Shown here in pieces: positions 19,105 through 29,205 of a stretch of 64,000 nucleotides of DNA. Under the pieces are notes generated by a model, which was not told the origin of the DNA, ran no database searches, and saw only the letters and a list, made by a program, of their open reading frames with translations. Both the position numbers and the translations under genes were made by a program. Numbering within the stretch: position 1 is the stretch's first letter; each line of letters starts with the position of its first letter. Where the stretch lies: contig JBBHKE010000931.1 of the NCBI GenBank assembly GCA_037447655.1, positions 1 through 64,000 on the forward strand. Direction: 5' to 3'. Source of the DNA: Zygnema cylindricum. Lineage: Eukaryota > Streptophyta > Zygnematophyceae > Zygnematales > Zygnemataceae.

Positions 19105-20410
19105 TTTCTATCTATAGTTTAACTATAGATAGAATTATAATACTATAGAACTATATATTTCTCAAGAACCTAACTATACGGTTGAATTGATCTTAGCGTC
19201 CTCATTTTCTCTAACTCTTTCCCTCGTGTTTCTTGCAAGTGATAGAAATAAGAGTACGAAAGTGCGCCTACTACGTTTCGATCTGTAATAGTTTACAGAG
19301 GTCGTTCCTCTTAAAGAAAATAAATATTTTGAAAGACACCATTTTGTGTGTTTGTTTTTCGGGTCGATATATGTCCTTGTCCATATTCTAAATCAGAACA
19401 TATAAGCGTCCAAAGATGTATATATTTTATAAACAGGATTCTGGCCCGGAAAATATGCTTTGCTACACTGTGGTTTTAAGAAAAGTTACTATATTAATGA
19501 TAAAGTGGGCTTGGGAGATTAGTGAACAACGCACCTTCTAAAGTTTCACGCTTTCCTAGGACTTCTTACATTATATTTGGGTTTACAGTAGTTTATAGTT
19601 TATGAACGGTAAAACATGAATGTCTCAATAGTGTGAGTTGAACGAAAATTGGTTTTGGTCCTGACATAGGAATCAATGTTCCAATAATGTAGTTGAAAGG
19701 TTTGGCTTTTAATATTATTCATCAGATTTGCTGTTGCACAACGAAGTAGTTATGAAGTTGGATGGAGGCACGTGGGGTAAATAGTTAAAAAAAACGTTTT
19801 TTTAAGGTGTAAAATATGTTCGGGAATCACGCTTTATGCTCAAGATAAAAGTGGTGGAAAGTTGTATATACGACTTTGAATCACCAATTGGCAAAAAATA
19901 AATGTGTGTGTGGAGTGTTGTGCTATACACGCATTTGTTATAAGATTCCCTTATCAAGAATTTTGGTGGTTGTTAACAGTGATTATACATTTGTCCTTGT
20001 ATGTTTTATAAAGTTAGATCCCTATTACTTATTTTTTTCTTATAAATATGAATGTACCATGCTTTCTCTACTCTTAAAAAAGGCTAATATGGTATGTCAA
20101 TCATAGTCCAAATGTGCGAAAACCATCGGAAACACTATATGTGGTAACCTTGTAAAAGACTTTTACGTTAATACAAAAAATATTTTGCGGAACCACAAAT
20201 ATTCATAATGTTTTTGCACTTGTGAACTATGATATCAATGCGCATCCGCTACATTTGTCTATCCCTTTTTTGTGAAGTTAACTCCTCCAACACTCTTCCG
20301 TTTGACCGTTTTTGTTGATTCCTTCTTGATGAAAGTATCCTAACCGTTTTTGGCTTTATCCTAGGTCATCCAATCTTCTCTCACGTGTGTCATATGGTGA
20401 ATCCTATTGG
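19105..20410. other. Non-coding stretch between MITE cluster and gypsy LTR
   Basis: It contains the tail of the decayed exon copy (to about 19200), a palindrome CTATCTATAGTTTAACTATA near 19108, and the dispersed repeat at 19565-19873. No gene is recognised. Confidence 0.5.
19565..19873 (+). repeat. Dispersed repeat, copy 2 (first copy at 7027-7342)
   Basis: See 7027-7342. Same orientation, 12.5 kb apart. No terminal structure found. Confidence 0.75.
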
Positions 20411-21813
20411 TGTCAAGCTCGTGTGCTTCACAGACACCCCTTTATCTTACCAAGGATTTTCGGGCCTTTTTCCTCTGCACGGTCATTAAAGTACGGAGAA
20501 AGGAGCACACTCAGCCGGACCAGATTCTTTTATTTTCTTAACTGAGCGGAAAGCACTTTATTTCGCGCCTAACGGAGGCCGGACAACGGAGTTATTCCGT
20601 TCCAAAGATTATCATCCTGTTACATGCGACCAGTTGCCACCTGTCCATTTGGAGGCTACATTGTGGAACGCCACGTAATTTTTGGGATAGTCTCGTAGAT
20701 TTTGCTGTAGGATGTTAGTTCAAGTCCATCAGCCGGGTAGAGCATTTTTTAATGTGAGTCAAAGTTAGGCGTTTCACGTCAATTTAGAACTTTGGTGCTC
20801 AGGATTGTGTCATAGAAAAACACGTGGCTTCTAATCTAGCCGGAGATAGTCGCCTAACTTTTTGCCTTGGGTGTAGTACAACCTGTTTTGTCTTATGTCC
20901 GTACGATAACAATTCCTGGCCGTTGATTGGCTTGTGGTATTGCTTTGAGTTTGGTACTGTCGGTAGGACACACTTTGCTTGTATAAGGCACTTGGGGTCG
21001 AGGGAGAAAGGTTGCTGTTTCAGTAATGTCTCCTGAGAAAAACCCTAGAAATTCCAGCAAACTTTCTTGTGGAGAACTTTTGTTTTTGTATGTGATTGTG
21101 ACCCTATTGCCATCTTGGTTTTCATCCGCCCTTTGTGGAAATCGTAGTCCGGTTGGGTGGTTGGCACTGTTTCTCCTGTTTTCGGCGGCGATTTGGGGAC
21201 AAGTGTTTGTTGGAAACCGAGAAGGGTCTTGCCGGTTCCGGGTCGCAGAAACCAAGGAGTTAAGGAGGCCTTACCTATTCCGGGGTTTTCGGGGGGAGAT
21301 TTCGTCTCAATTTTGTTGTCCGCGTTACGTTTTGGGGGTAGGTTGAGCTCGCTTGGTATTATTCCATATTCTACCTTTATTCTCTATTTTTCTTAGGGCA
21401 AGGTGATATTGTTAATTATGAGACAACATTTTTTATATTTCTATCCTTTCATTATTATGAGTAGATGTATCTTGGTTCTCTCTTTGGTAGTCTTTTTTGG
21501 GGCTTCGGTTGGGTTTCTTTCGGGGTCGATTACCAAAATCTTTTGTACCAGAATAGTGGATTTTGAGAGGATTTTTGTTAGATTTTCAACAGACCGTCAC
21601 AGTACTGAAACAACAACCTGTCTCTTTAGGTTAAAAAGGATAGGTGCTCAAGGCAGAGTACTTTTGTAAAGGGATTTAGATCTTTCTCTCCAGTCAGCTA
21701 TAAGAGAAGGAGAAGTTCAGGATAAGGATCTTTCGGGTATCAGATCGAAAGAGCAAGAGAGGCAGGAAGCGGTGGCCCAGAAGGAAGAGTCACAGGTACC
21801 CGAGGAAGAACGC
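20411..21813 (+). mobile_element. Ty3/gypsy element 1: 5' LTR and leader
   Basis: It starts TGTCAAGCTCGTGTGC, the same start seen at 60578, where it abuts interrupted copia sequence, and (as TATCAACCTCGTTGGC) at 46777. A conserved TATAAGGCACTTGG promoter word lies near 20981, with counterparts near 47357 and 61161. After it come blocks shared by all copies (AACCCTAGAAATTCCAGCAA, CTTGTGGAGAACTTTTG, GCGTTACGTTTTGGGGGTAG). The exact LTR/leader boundary cannot be fixed. Gag begins near 21700 and is cut at 21813 by copia A. Confidence 0.8.
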
Positions 21814-22869
21814 TGTAGAAATAAATGGTTCATTTTGAGTATTTTCTAGGTCTGAATAGAAATATAGAAAGAAGCCGAGGCAGTATACCTCTAACTTCTC
21901 TCTCCAAACTCTCAAACTTGTCGCAGTCACTGAGAAATTGGAGAGGGAGCTAGAGCCATGGCTACCTAGGCTATCCAGAGGTTTACGGGAAATTTATATT
22001 AGTTAGGGTTTTTTATTTAAATGGAATGTGCCGGCGACAGGAATTGATCCTTGTACCTACCGGCCGGCAGACATTTAGTAGCCGGTAGCCTTAGCCGTTA
22101 AGTCTAACATTAGTGTTACGTAGTATATAGTTTGATATTTATTTAAATATGTATACGTACGTAAAATCATTTAACTGTAATAGATTACGGGATACATAGA
22201 TCCGGTAATATATAAAGTACGGATTCCGGTACGAACAAGAAATCAATACCGCGCATTTATTTCGTAAGTGAAACGAATACCGCGCATGTATTTATTACGG
22301 CTACGATTAAATCCGAATTTAATCGGACGGCCGGAATTAGCGCCGAGACAGCGGAAGAAGATTTCGGCGGTTTTTGATCATCGCCACATCGGATGACACG
22401 TGGCGGACTAACATTGGATCGCGGCATCTCCGAGGATTAAGGGAGCGAATCCGGATATACCACGTGTCGACATTTAGGGCATGTCGTACAATGTTCGTAC
22501 AGAAAGTACACCGGCAGTTGTACTTTTGCGTACGGAACTGTATCCTGATTGGTTCCGTACATCAGTAGATAGAGTCTGTGAGAGAGATAGGACTTATAAA
22601 AATTAGGAGATAGGACCTTCTCTCCCAGAGAGCTTCTGTACAAAAGGTCAACTTTGACCTTCCATAACTTACTGCTCAAGGGAGCAAATTCAGAGATTTT
22701 TTTTGCTATCGACTCAGGGGAGTCTTGCCTTCACAGGGGTGCAGGTGGTCAGAGTATTTTTCTGCCAAGGTGGCAGTTATTTTTGCTTAAACACAAAGGG
22801 GTCAGGATTATCCTAGAGGCTTCTTGGAAGCAGTCCACTCTCAGGACTTATGGAGGTCTCAGAGTTTCA
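21814..22869 (+). repeat. Copia A 5' LTR
   Basis: TGTAGAAAT...GTTTCA. It contains an antisense tRNA-like segment (22029-22109), a TATATAAA word at 22209, two ACCGCGC words (22248 and 22279), and two CACGTG cores (22396 and 22461). Confidence 0.93.
22029..22109 (-). other. Antisense tRNA-like segment in copia A LTR
   Basis: On the minus strand: ACTTAACGGCTAAGGCTACC (D-arm/A-box-like), then GGATCAATTCC (T-loop/B-box-like) about 45 bases on. Repeated in the 3' LTR at 27489-27569, in copia C at 31767-31849 and 37167-37249, and in E at 49959-50040. Pairing of a full cloverleaf is incomplete. Confidence 0.5.
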
Positions 22870-22884
22870 GGTTATGGGCCCACC
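22870..22884 (+). promoter_or_regulatory. Primer-binding site: internal initiator tRNA-Met complement
   Basis: GGTTATGGGCCCACC directly follows the 5' LTR. It is the reverse complement of nucleotides 25-39 of plant initiator tRNA-Met (anticodon arm), not of the tRNA 3' end. The same 15 bases occur at 32609, 50798 and (minus strand) 57550-57564. The ATG within is in frame with gag. Confidence 0.85.
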
Positions 22885-25800
22885 CTCTAGGGTACCAATC
22901 TTTAATGGAACTGGCTTCATATACTGGGAAAGTATGATGATAGGAGCTCTATGCGAAAAAAGGTTTTTGGGGATAGTGAGTGGACGGTTGGGGCGTCCAT
23001 CAAGTCTTGGAACTCCTCAGGGTTTGGAGGAACCAGATTCACCAGGAAAGAGGATCCACCTTCAACGGAGGAAACAAAAGAAGGAGAGGTGGTGGACAAA
23101 GGAAAGGAGAAGGAGGCAACCACACCAATAGCAACTGGTTCGGCATTCATGTCACCTATTCCGAGGAACGAGGAGAATGATACTGAAACCTAGGACTTCA
23201 ACAATATGGCGGCAAAGCACTTCATCCTACGCCATCTCACTCAAGGACTTGCATGTCCCCATTTGCAGGTAGAAAGGGCATCCGATCTTTGGATGGCTCT
23301 CATAGAGATGTACCGAAGTGGTACGATTTAGCAACAACAGTTGGCTGATCATAAAGTTAAGGAGTATGTATACAAAGGGGGGAAGATGTTGGATTTTTGC
23401 AATGAGCTTGCTACACTCTTCATGGAGCTAGAGAGTGCGGGAAAAGATTTTAGTGAAAAAGAAAAGGTTAACTATTTACTGATGAAGTTACCCGATGAGT
23501 TCGAGAACATAGTCAACCGTGTGCAGGACTTGCCGGACTCAAGGTGGATATGGAACTCAGTGGTAGGGATGATTCTCGTTCGGGAGAATACGATTGAGAT
23601 CCGACGGGGAGGAAAGAGTGGCCAAGCCTTGGCAACTGCGACCGATTGGAGGAACAAGGATTCCCGAAAACCGGTCGGAAACTATGGGGGGAGGGAGCAG
23701 AAAAATCAGACCGACGAGTTTGGACCAAGGGCTCCCAAAGGTTTATGTCATTTTTGTAAGAAACCTGGGCACTATATGGCAGAGTGCACTAAGCTAACCG
23801 AGCTTTGGTTAAAGGAGGGGCAGATCGGTGGTACCCCGAGAGGAAAGAAAAAGGCCCTAGTGACACAGGTACATGAGGCGGAATCCGAGGACCAGGACGA
23901 TGAACTCCTTTTAGATGAGGAGTTGGAGGCGAAAAACGAGGTCAAAAATTCCACGAAGGCAGAAATGTGCTTACGGTGGATTGAAAGGTGAAGCAGGCTG
24001 GATTGTAGATTCAGGTGCCTCCATGCACATGTGTAAGGATAAACACCTGTTCACTAAGATAAGAAATATTTCCACCGTAGAGATAGAGTACGGGGATGGG
24101 AGGATAGTCACCACTACTCTTGTAGGATCGGTAGATTTGAAAGTGTTAGTAGAAGGAAAGACATCCATAGTAATATTTTCTGATGTATTGTTTATTCCGG
24201 AGCTGAACAAAAACCTCATCTCTACATCCGTATTAGATGATAAGGGTTTTTTTACTAGCACTAGGGAAGGAGTCTTTACTGCTAGCTTTGAGGAGGATGT
24301 CTATTTCATTGCTGAGAAAGGTAGCCATGGGATGTTTAGGCTGGTTTTAATTAATGAAAAGAAGAAACTTTATTATGCTGGTGTTCATGATATTATGATG
24401 TGGCATAAGAGGCTTGGGCATGTGAATCTAGACAAGTTAAGAGAAATGAAAAAGATGGGAGTGGTGGAAGGGATTAAGTTCAGTGAGAATGATAATATAA
24501 GTGATTGTAGTGGATGTGCTCAAGGTAAAACACACAGATTACCTTTTCCTTAAACAGCCACCTATAAGGGAGAAAAAAATTCTAGATCTAGTACACACAG
24601 ATATTTGGGGACCGGCTAAAGTACCCTCACGCGGGGGGAAGAGATTAATGATGACTATCACTGATGATTGGTCTCGGTATTCACGAGTCTATTTTTTGAA
24701 AAACAAGTCCGAAGCTCAGGATTGTTTTAGACAATACAAAGCATGGAGCAAAAAACTCCATGAAACTCCAATCAAGAGAATACGGAGTGACAATGGTGGA
24801 GAGTATACTTCTAACCAGTTTGAGGATTTTCTGAGGGAAGATGGGGTCCAACACCAAAAGACAGTCCCAGAAAACCCGCAATAGAATGGGGTAGCTGAAA
24901 GGTTAAATAGAACACTAAGTGATAGTGCTAGAAGTATGTTGTCAGATAAAAAGATAGGAAAAAGGTTTTGGGCAGAAGCAATGAACTTTGCTAATTACCT
25001 CAAAAATAGAGTTCTTACTTCAGCTATAAAAGATCAAACACCTTATGAGAGATGGACAGGCCGGAAACCAGACATATCTCACTTAAAGGTTTTCGGCAGT
25101 CAAGTGTTCAGTCTAGATACTGATCGGTCCAATTGGAAGCTAGATCCTAAAGGAAAACCGGGATACTTATTAGGATATGATGAAGATGTTAAAGGATATA
25201 GAGTTTATGATCTAAAAAGGGAAGATATAATCTTAGTAAAGCATCTAGTAGTTATGGATGAAGGAAAGTCTGTGGATCCCTTCAAATATACGAAGTCAGT
25301 AAAAATCAGATTTGAGTCAGAAAATTCCGATGACTTTGAGCTTCCTAACTATCCAGGTTTTAGAGAAGATGACATTCTTGCAGGAACAAATCAGACCGAA
25401 AAGGACTCGGCTGTGGAAACTCCAGTGACAACTCTACTCGAAGCGGAAGACGTGGTGGAAATTGATTCGGAATCAAGGGATAGGGGAGAAGCCGAGTTTG
25501 TTCGAAAGAATCCACGAGAACCATCTATTCCGGCCTCAGATTTTGAGGGGGGGAGGAGAAGTAGCAAAAGACTGCAAGAAAAACAGGTTAATAACAAGGT
25601 AACTAAACTATCTCATCAAGATGAACCTCAAACTTATGGAGAGGCGATGACTTGTCCAGAAAGAAACCGGTGGAAGACAGCTATCAATGAGGAGATGGCT
25701 TCAATCATGGCAGCCGATACTTGGGAGCTGGTGGACTGTCCACCTAACCGAAAACCAATCGGTTGTAAGTGGGTTTTCAAATTAAAACTGAATCAAGATA

Positions 25801-26742
25801 ACACAATCTAGCGCTACAAGGCCAGATTAGTGGCAAAGGGATTTACACAAAAGGAAGGAATTGACTACAAGGAAACCTTTGCCCCGGTGGTCAGATTTCC
25901 CTCCGTCCGCATACTTCTCAGTTTAGCAGCGGCGGAAGACATAGAAGTGCATCAGATGGACATCAAGACAGCCTTTTTGCATGGGGAATTGGAAGAGGAG
26001 ATCTTCATGCGACAACCCGAAGGTTTTGTGGAGGAAGGAGAGGAGAGTAAGGTATGCCGGCTGATTAAATCTCTTTATGGTTTGAAACAGGCGCCTCGAC
26101 AATGGAATAAGAAGCTTGATGAGTTTCTTACCGGTCTGGGATATATTCGGATCAGCTCAGATCACTCAATCTATGTTTTCGAAGATAAGGAAGGTTTGAT
26201 ATTTATTGCAATTTATGTTGATGATTTGATTGTTTTAAATAAATCAATGGAAAAAATTAATAAACTGAAAACCGATCTTAAGGGGAGATTTGAAATGAAG
26301 GATATGGGGGAAGCAAAATATATTTTGGGAATTGAAGTAGAGAGAGACCGAAAAAAAAAAATTATAAGACTGACTCAAAAAGAAGCAATAGGGAACATGC
26401 TTGAAAAATTTCAAATGGATAAAGCTAATAGTTGTACAACTCCAATGGAGTTGAAGAGGGGAAGTGAGGGGAGTGAGGAAGAAGGAGTCATAGTCTTAGA
26501 CGAAGAATTATCTCCTGAAGAACAGAAGTTCATGCAGACCATTCTTTACAGGCAAGTAGTGGGAAGTCTAATTTATTTTATGAATTCTACCCGTCCGGAT
26601 TTAGCTGCAGCTGTAGGAGTGCTGAGTAGAAGTCTAAATGCTCCCACTAAGAAGGATTGGGAGGCAGCTAAGAGAGTCCTTAGATATTTGGTAGGAACTA
26701 GGGATCTATGGTTGTATTTGGGTGGGGAGAATACTGACATCA

Positions 26743-26844
26743 CTACTTGGAGTGATGCCAGTTATGGTGATGCTCCGATGAGGAGATGCACTTCTACTTG
26801 GAGTGATGCCAGTTATGGTGATGCTCCGATGAGGAGATGCACTT
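26743..26844 (+). repeat. In-frame 51-bp tandem duplication in copia A RNase H
   Basis: ACTTGGAGTGATGCCAGTTA through ATGCACTTCT is repeated head to tail, duplicating the TWSDASYGDAPMRRCTS segment with its catalytic aspartate. Copies C and F have one unit. Confidence 0.9.
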
Positions 26845-27273
26845 TTGGATATGTATTATATGTGGGTGATGGGGCTTGCTGTTGGAGTAGCAAACAGCAA
26901 AAGGTTATTGCTCAGTCCACCATGGAGGCTGAGTATATGGCCTCTTGCTCTGCTGTAAAAGAATTGATGTGGGTCAAGTCTTTGCTTGGTGAGCTTGGTC
27001 ATCTTAAGAGTGGTGTGCAAAAAATATTTTGTGATAATCAGGCAGCAATTGCTATTTCTGCCAATCCTAAACATCATTTTAAAGCCAAACACATGGACAT
27101 CAGACTCAGCTTTGTTAGAGAGAAAGTAGAAAACAAAATAATCAGTTTAGAGTACAAACCAGATAGAGAGATGGTAGCAGACATGATGACCAAACCTGTG
27201 CCTTCCCCTAAGCTAATTTTCTGCAGGGAGAAGTGCGGTCTGAAATTAAAGATTGACTAGAAAATAAGGGGAG

Positions 27274-28329
27274 TGTAGAAATTAATCGTTCATTTTTAGT
27301 ATTTTCTAGGTCTGAATAGAAATATAGAAAGAAGCCGAGGTAGTCTACCTCTAACTTCTCTCTCCAAACTCTCAAACTTGTCGCAGTCACTGAGAATTTC
27401 GAGAGGGAGCTAGAGCCATGGCTACCTAGGCTATCCGAAGGTTTACGGGAAATTTATATTAGTTAGGGTTTTTTATTTAAAAGGAATGTGCCGGCGACAG
27501 GAATTGATCCTTGTACCTACCGGCCGGCAGACATTTAGTAGCCGGTAGCCTTAGCCGTTAAGTCTAACATTAGTGTTACGTAGTATATAGTTTGATATTT
27601 ATTTAAATATGTATACGTACGTAAAATCATTTAACTGTAATAGATTACGGGATACATAGATCCGATAATATATAAAGTACGGATTCCGGTACGAACAAGA
27701 AATCAATACCGCGCATTTATTTCGTAAGTGAAACGAATACCGCGCATGTATTTATTACGGCTACGATTAAATCCGAATTTAATCGGACCGCTGGAATTAG
27801 CGCCGAGATAGCGGAAGAAGATTTCGGCGGTTTTTGATCATCGCCACATCGGATGACACGTGGCGGACTAACATTGGATCGCGGCATCTCCGAGGATTAA
27901 GGGAGCGAATTCGGATATACCACGTGTCGACATTTAGGGCATGTCGTACAATGTTCGTACAGATAGTACACCGGCAGTTGTACTTTTGCGTACGGAACTG
28001 TATCCTGATTGGTTCCGTACATCAGTAGATAGAGTCTGTGAGAGAGATAGGACTTAGAAAAATTAGGAGATAGGACCCTCTCTCCCAGAGAGCTTTTGTA
28101 CAAAATGTCAACTTTGACCCTCCATAACTTACTGCTAAGGGGAGCAAATTCAGAGATTCTTTTTGCTATCGACTCAGAGGAGTCTTGGATTCACAGGGGT
28201 GCAGGTGGTCAGATTATTTGTCTGCCAGGGTGGCAGTTATTTTTGCTTAAACACAAAGGGGTCAGGATTATTCTAGAGGCTTCTTGGAAGCTGTCCACTC
28301 TCAGGACTTATGGAGGTCTTAGAGTTTCA
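27274..28329 (+). repeat. Copia A 3' LTR
   Basis: Starts TGTAGAAATTAATCG after the polypurine tract and ends GAGTTTCA. Same length as the 5' LTR with few substitutions, indicating a recent insertion. Confidence 0.93.
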
Positions 28330-28768
28330 CACCCCCCTTTGGCTCACCTTTACATATAGAGCGGTTTCTTATGGGAGAGATGCCTCCGGAGGTTGTAGTC
28401 GAAACCCCGCCAACGCAGCCAGCAAGGCGACCCTCTCCTCCACCTCCAGCTGTCTTTTCCCTTGAGACTTTTCCAACTTTGTCCGATTTTTCCCCTGAGA
28501 CTTTTCTTACTTTGTCCGAGTCAGCCAGAGCTTTGGCTGCGGAGAAGGTGGAGCGGCCGCCCTTATCCCCAAAAGCGCGTAGAAAGTTGGCCCACAAGGA
28601 AGCCGTCCCTGGTCACCTTCGCGAGGTCGATCGCTATACCAGATCTAAGGCATCGATAGCAGAGATGTACATGGATCTTGAGATCCTGGCCGATCCTAGC
28701 TGGCCAGGTCGCCAAGAAATCTTAGCCCTTTATAATCTCCATGAGTTGAAGGTTACGAAGGAGTTAAA
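28330..28768 (+). pseudogene. Gypsy element 1 gag N-terminal segment
   Basis: Continues the gag broken by copia A: PFGSPLHIERFLMGEMPPEV, a proline-rich run, FPTLSDFSPETF, then HKEAVPGHLREV, AEMYMDLEILADPSWPGRQE and NLHELKV. The same blocks occur at 29330-29700, 48230-48600 and 62000-62380. It is an unusual proline-rich gag N-terminus that I cannot match to a named family. It stops abruptly at KEL, where leader sequence begins again. Confidence 0.7.
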
Positions 28769-29205
28769 ATTTCGTCTCCTTTTGTTGTCCGCGTTACGTT
28801 TTGGGGGTAGGTTGAGCTCGCTTGCTATTATTCCATATTCTACCTTTATTCTCTATTTTTCTAAGGGCAAGGTGATATTGTTAATTATGAGACAACATTT
28901 TTTATATTTCTATCCTTTCATTATTATGAGTAGATGTATCTTGGTTCTCTCTTTGGTAGTCTTTTTTGGGGCTTCGGTTGGGTTTCTTCCGGGGTCGATT
29001 ACCAAAATCTTTTGTACCAGAATACTGGATTTTGAGAGAATCTTTGTTAGACTTTCAACAGGCCGTCACAGTACTGACACAGCAACCTGTCTCCTTTAGT
29101 TTAGAGGGGATAGGAGCTTTAGCTTAAGGAACCTCATCTTGTAGGGAGGAGTTAGGGTTCTTGTTATCTATAGTCTTACAAGTTCTGTTCATCCGTCATC
29201 ACTCC
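28769..29205 (+). repeat. Second copy of gypsy leader, fused inside gag
   Basis: Begins AATTTCGTCTCCTTTTGTTG and matches 21290-21650 nearly base for base, including GCGTTACGTTTTGGGGGTAG and the CCGTCACAGTACTGA block. The upstream junction shares an AAGGAGTTAA word present both in gag and in the leader just before the matching point (near 21256), so microhomology-mediated joining or template switching is plausible. Confidence 0.75.

Larger units (their letters stand above)
22850..27260 (+). pseudogene. Copia A gag-pol polyprotein (several lesions)
   Basis: Gag starts at MGPPSRVPIFNGTGFIYWE. In order: gag, CHFCKKPGHYMAEC zinc knuckle (23739-23780), protease DSGASMHMC (24008-24034), GAG-pre-integrase CSGCAQGK, integrase (HTDIWGP, SDNGGEY, NGVAERLNR), RT with YVDDLIVL (26214-26237), and RNase H (WSDASYGD, MEAEYMA, FCDNQAAI). 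Lesions: frameshift near 23010, TAG at 23191 and 23329, frameshift near 23945, TAA near 24551, TAG near 24881 and 25809. RNase H carries an in-frame 51-bp tandem duplication. Gag-pol spans one frame in the family, as in other copia elements. Confidence 0.92.
21814..28329 (+). mobile_element. Ty1/copia element A, complete with both LTRs (6.5 kb)
   Basis: Two nearly identical 1056-bp LTRs (21814-22869 and 27274-28329) with TG...CA ends, a half-tRNA-Met primer site at 22870, a polypurine tract before the 3' LTR, and a gag-pol region with several lesions. It interrupts the gag of gypsy element 1: the reading frame breaks off after VPEEE at 21813 and resumes with PFGSPLHIERFL at 28330. The flanking five bases (AACGC and CACCC) match at only three positions, so no clear target duplication remains. 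Confidence 0.93.

Noticed and set aside
21403-21669. Short hydrophobic open frame resembling a membrane segment in the gypsy leader
   Set aside because: The equivalent leader regions near 47790 and 61590 do not keep the start or the frame, so it is chance in T-rich leader DNA, not an env-like gene.
23472-23954. Opposite-strand open frames within copia gag and pol, repeated in every copy
   Set aside because: They are antisense shadows of the conserved polyprotein and follow its codons; no independent start signals or motifs.
21809-28334. AACGC / CACCC as a target-site duplication of copia A
   Set aside because: Only three of five bases match, unlike the perfect duplications of C and F; recorded as unproven.
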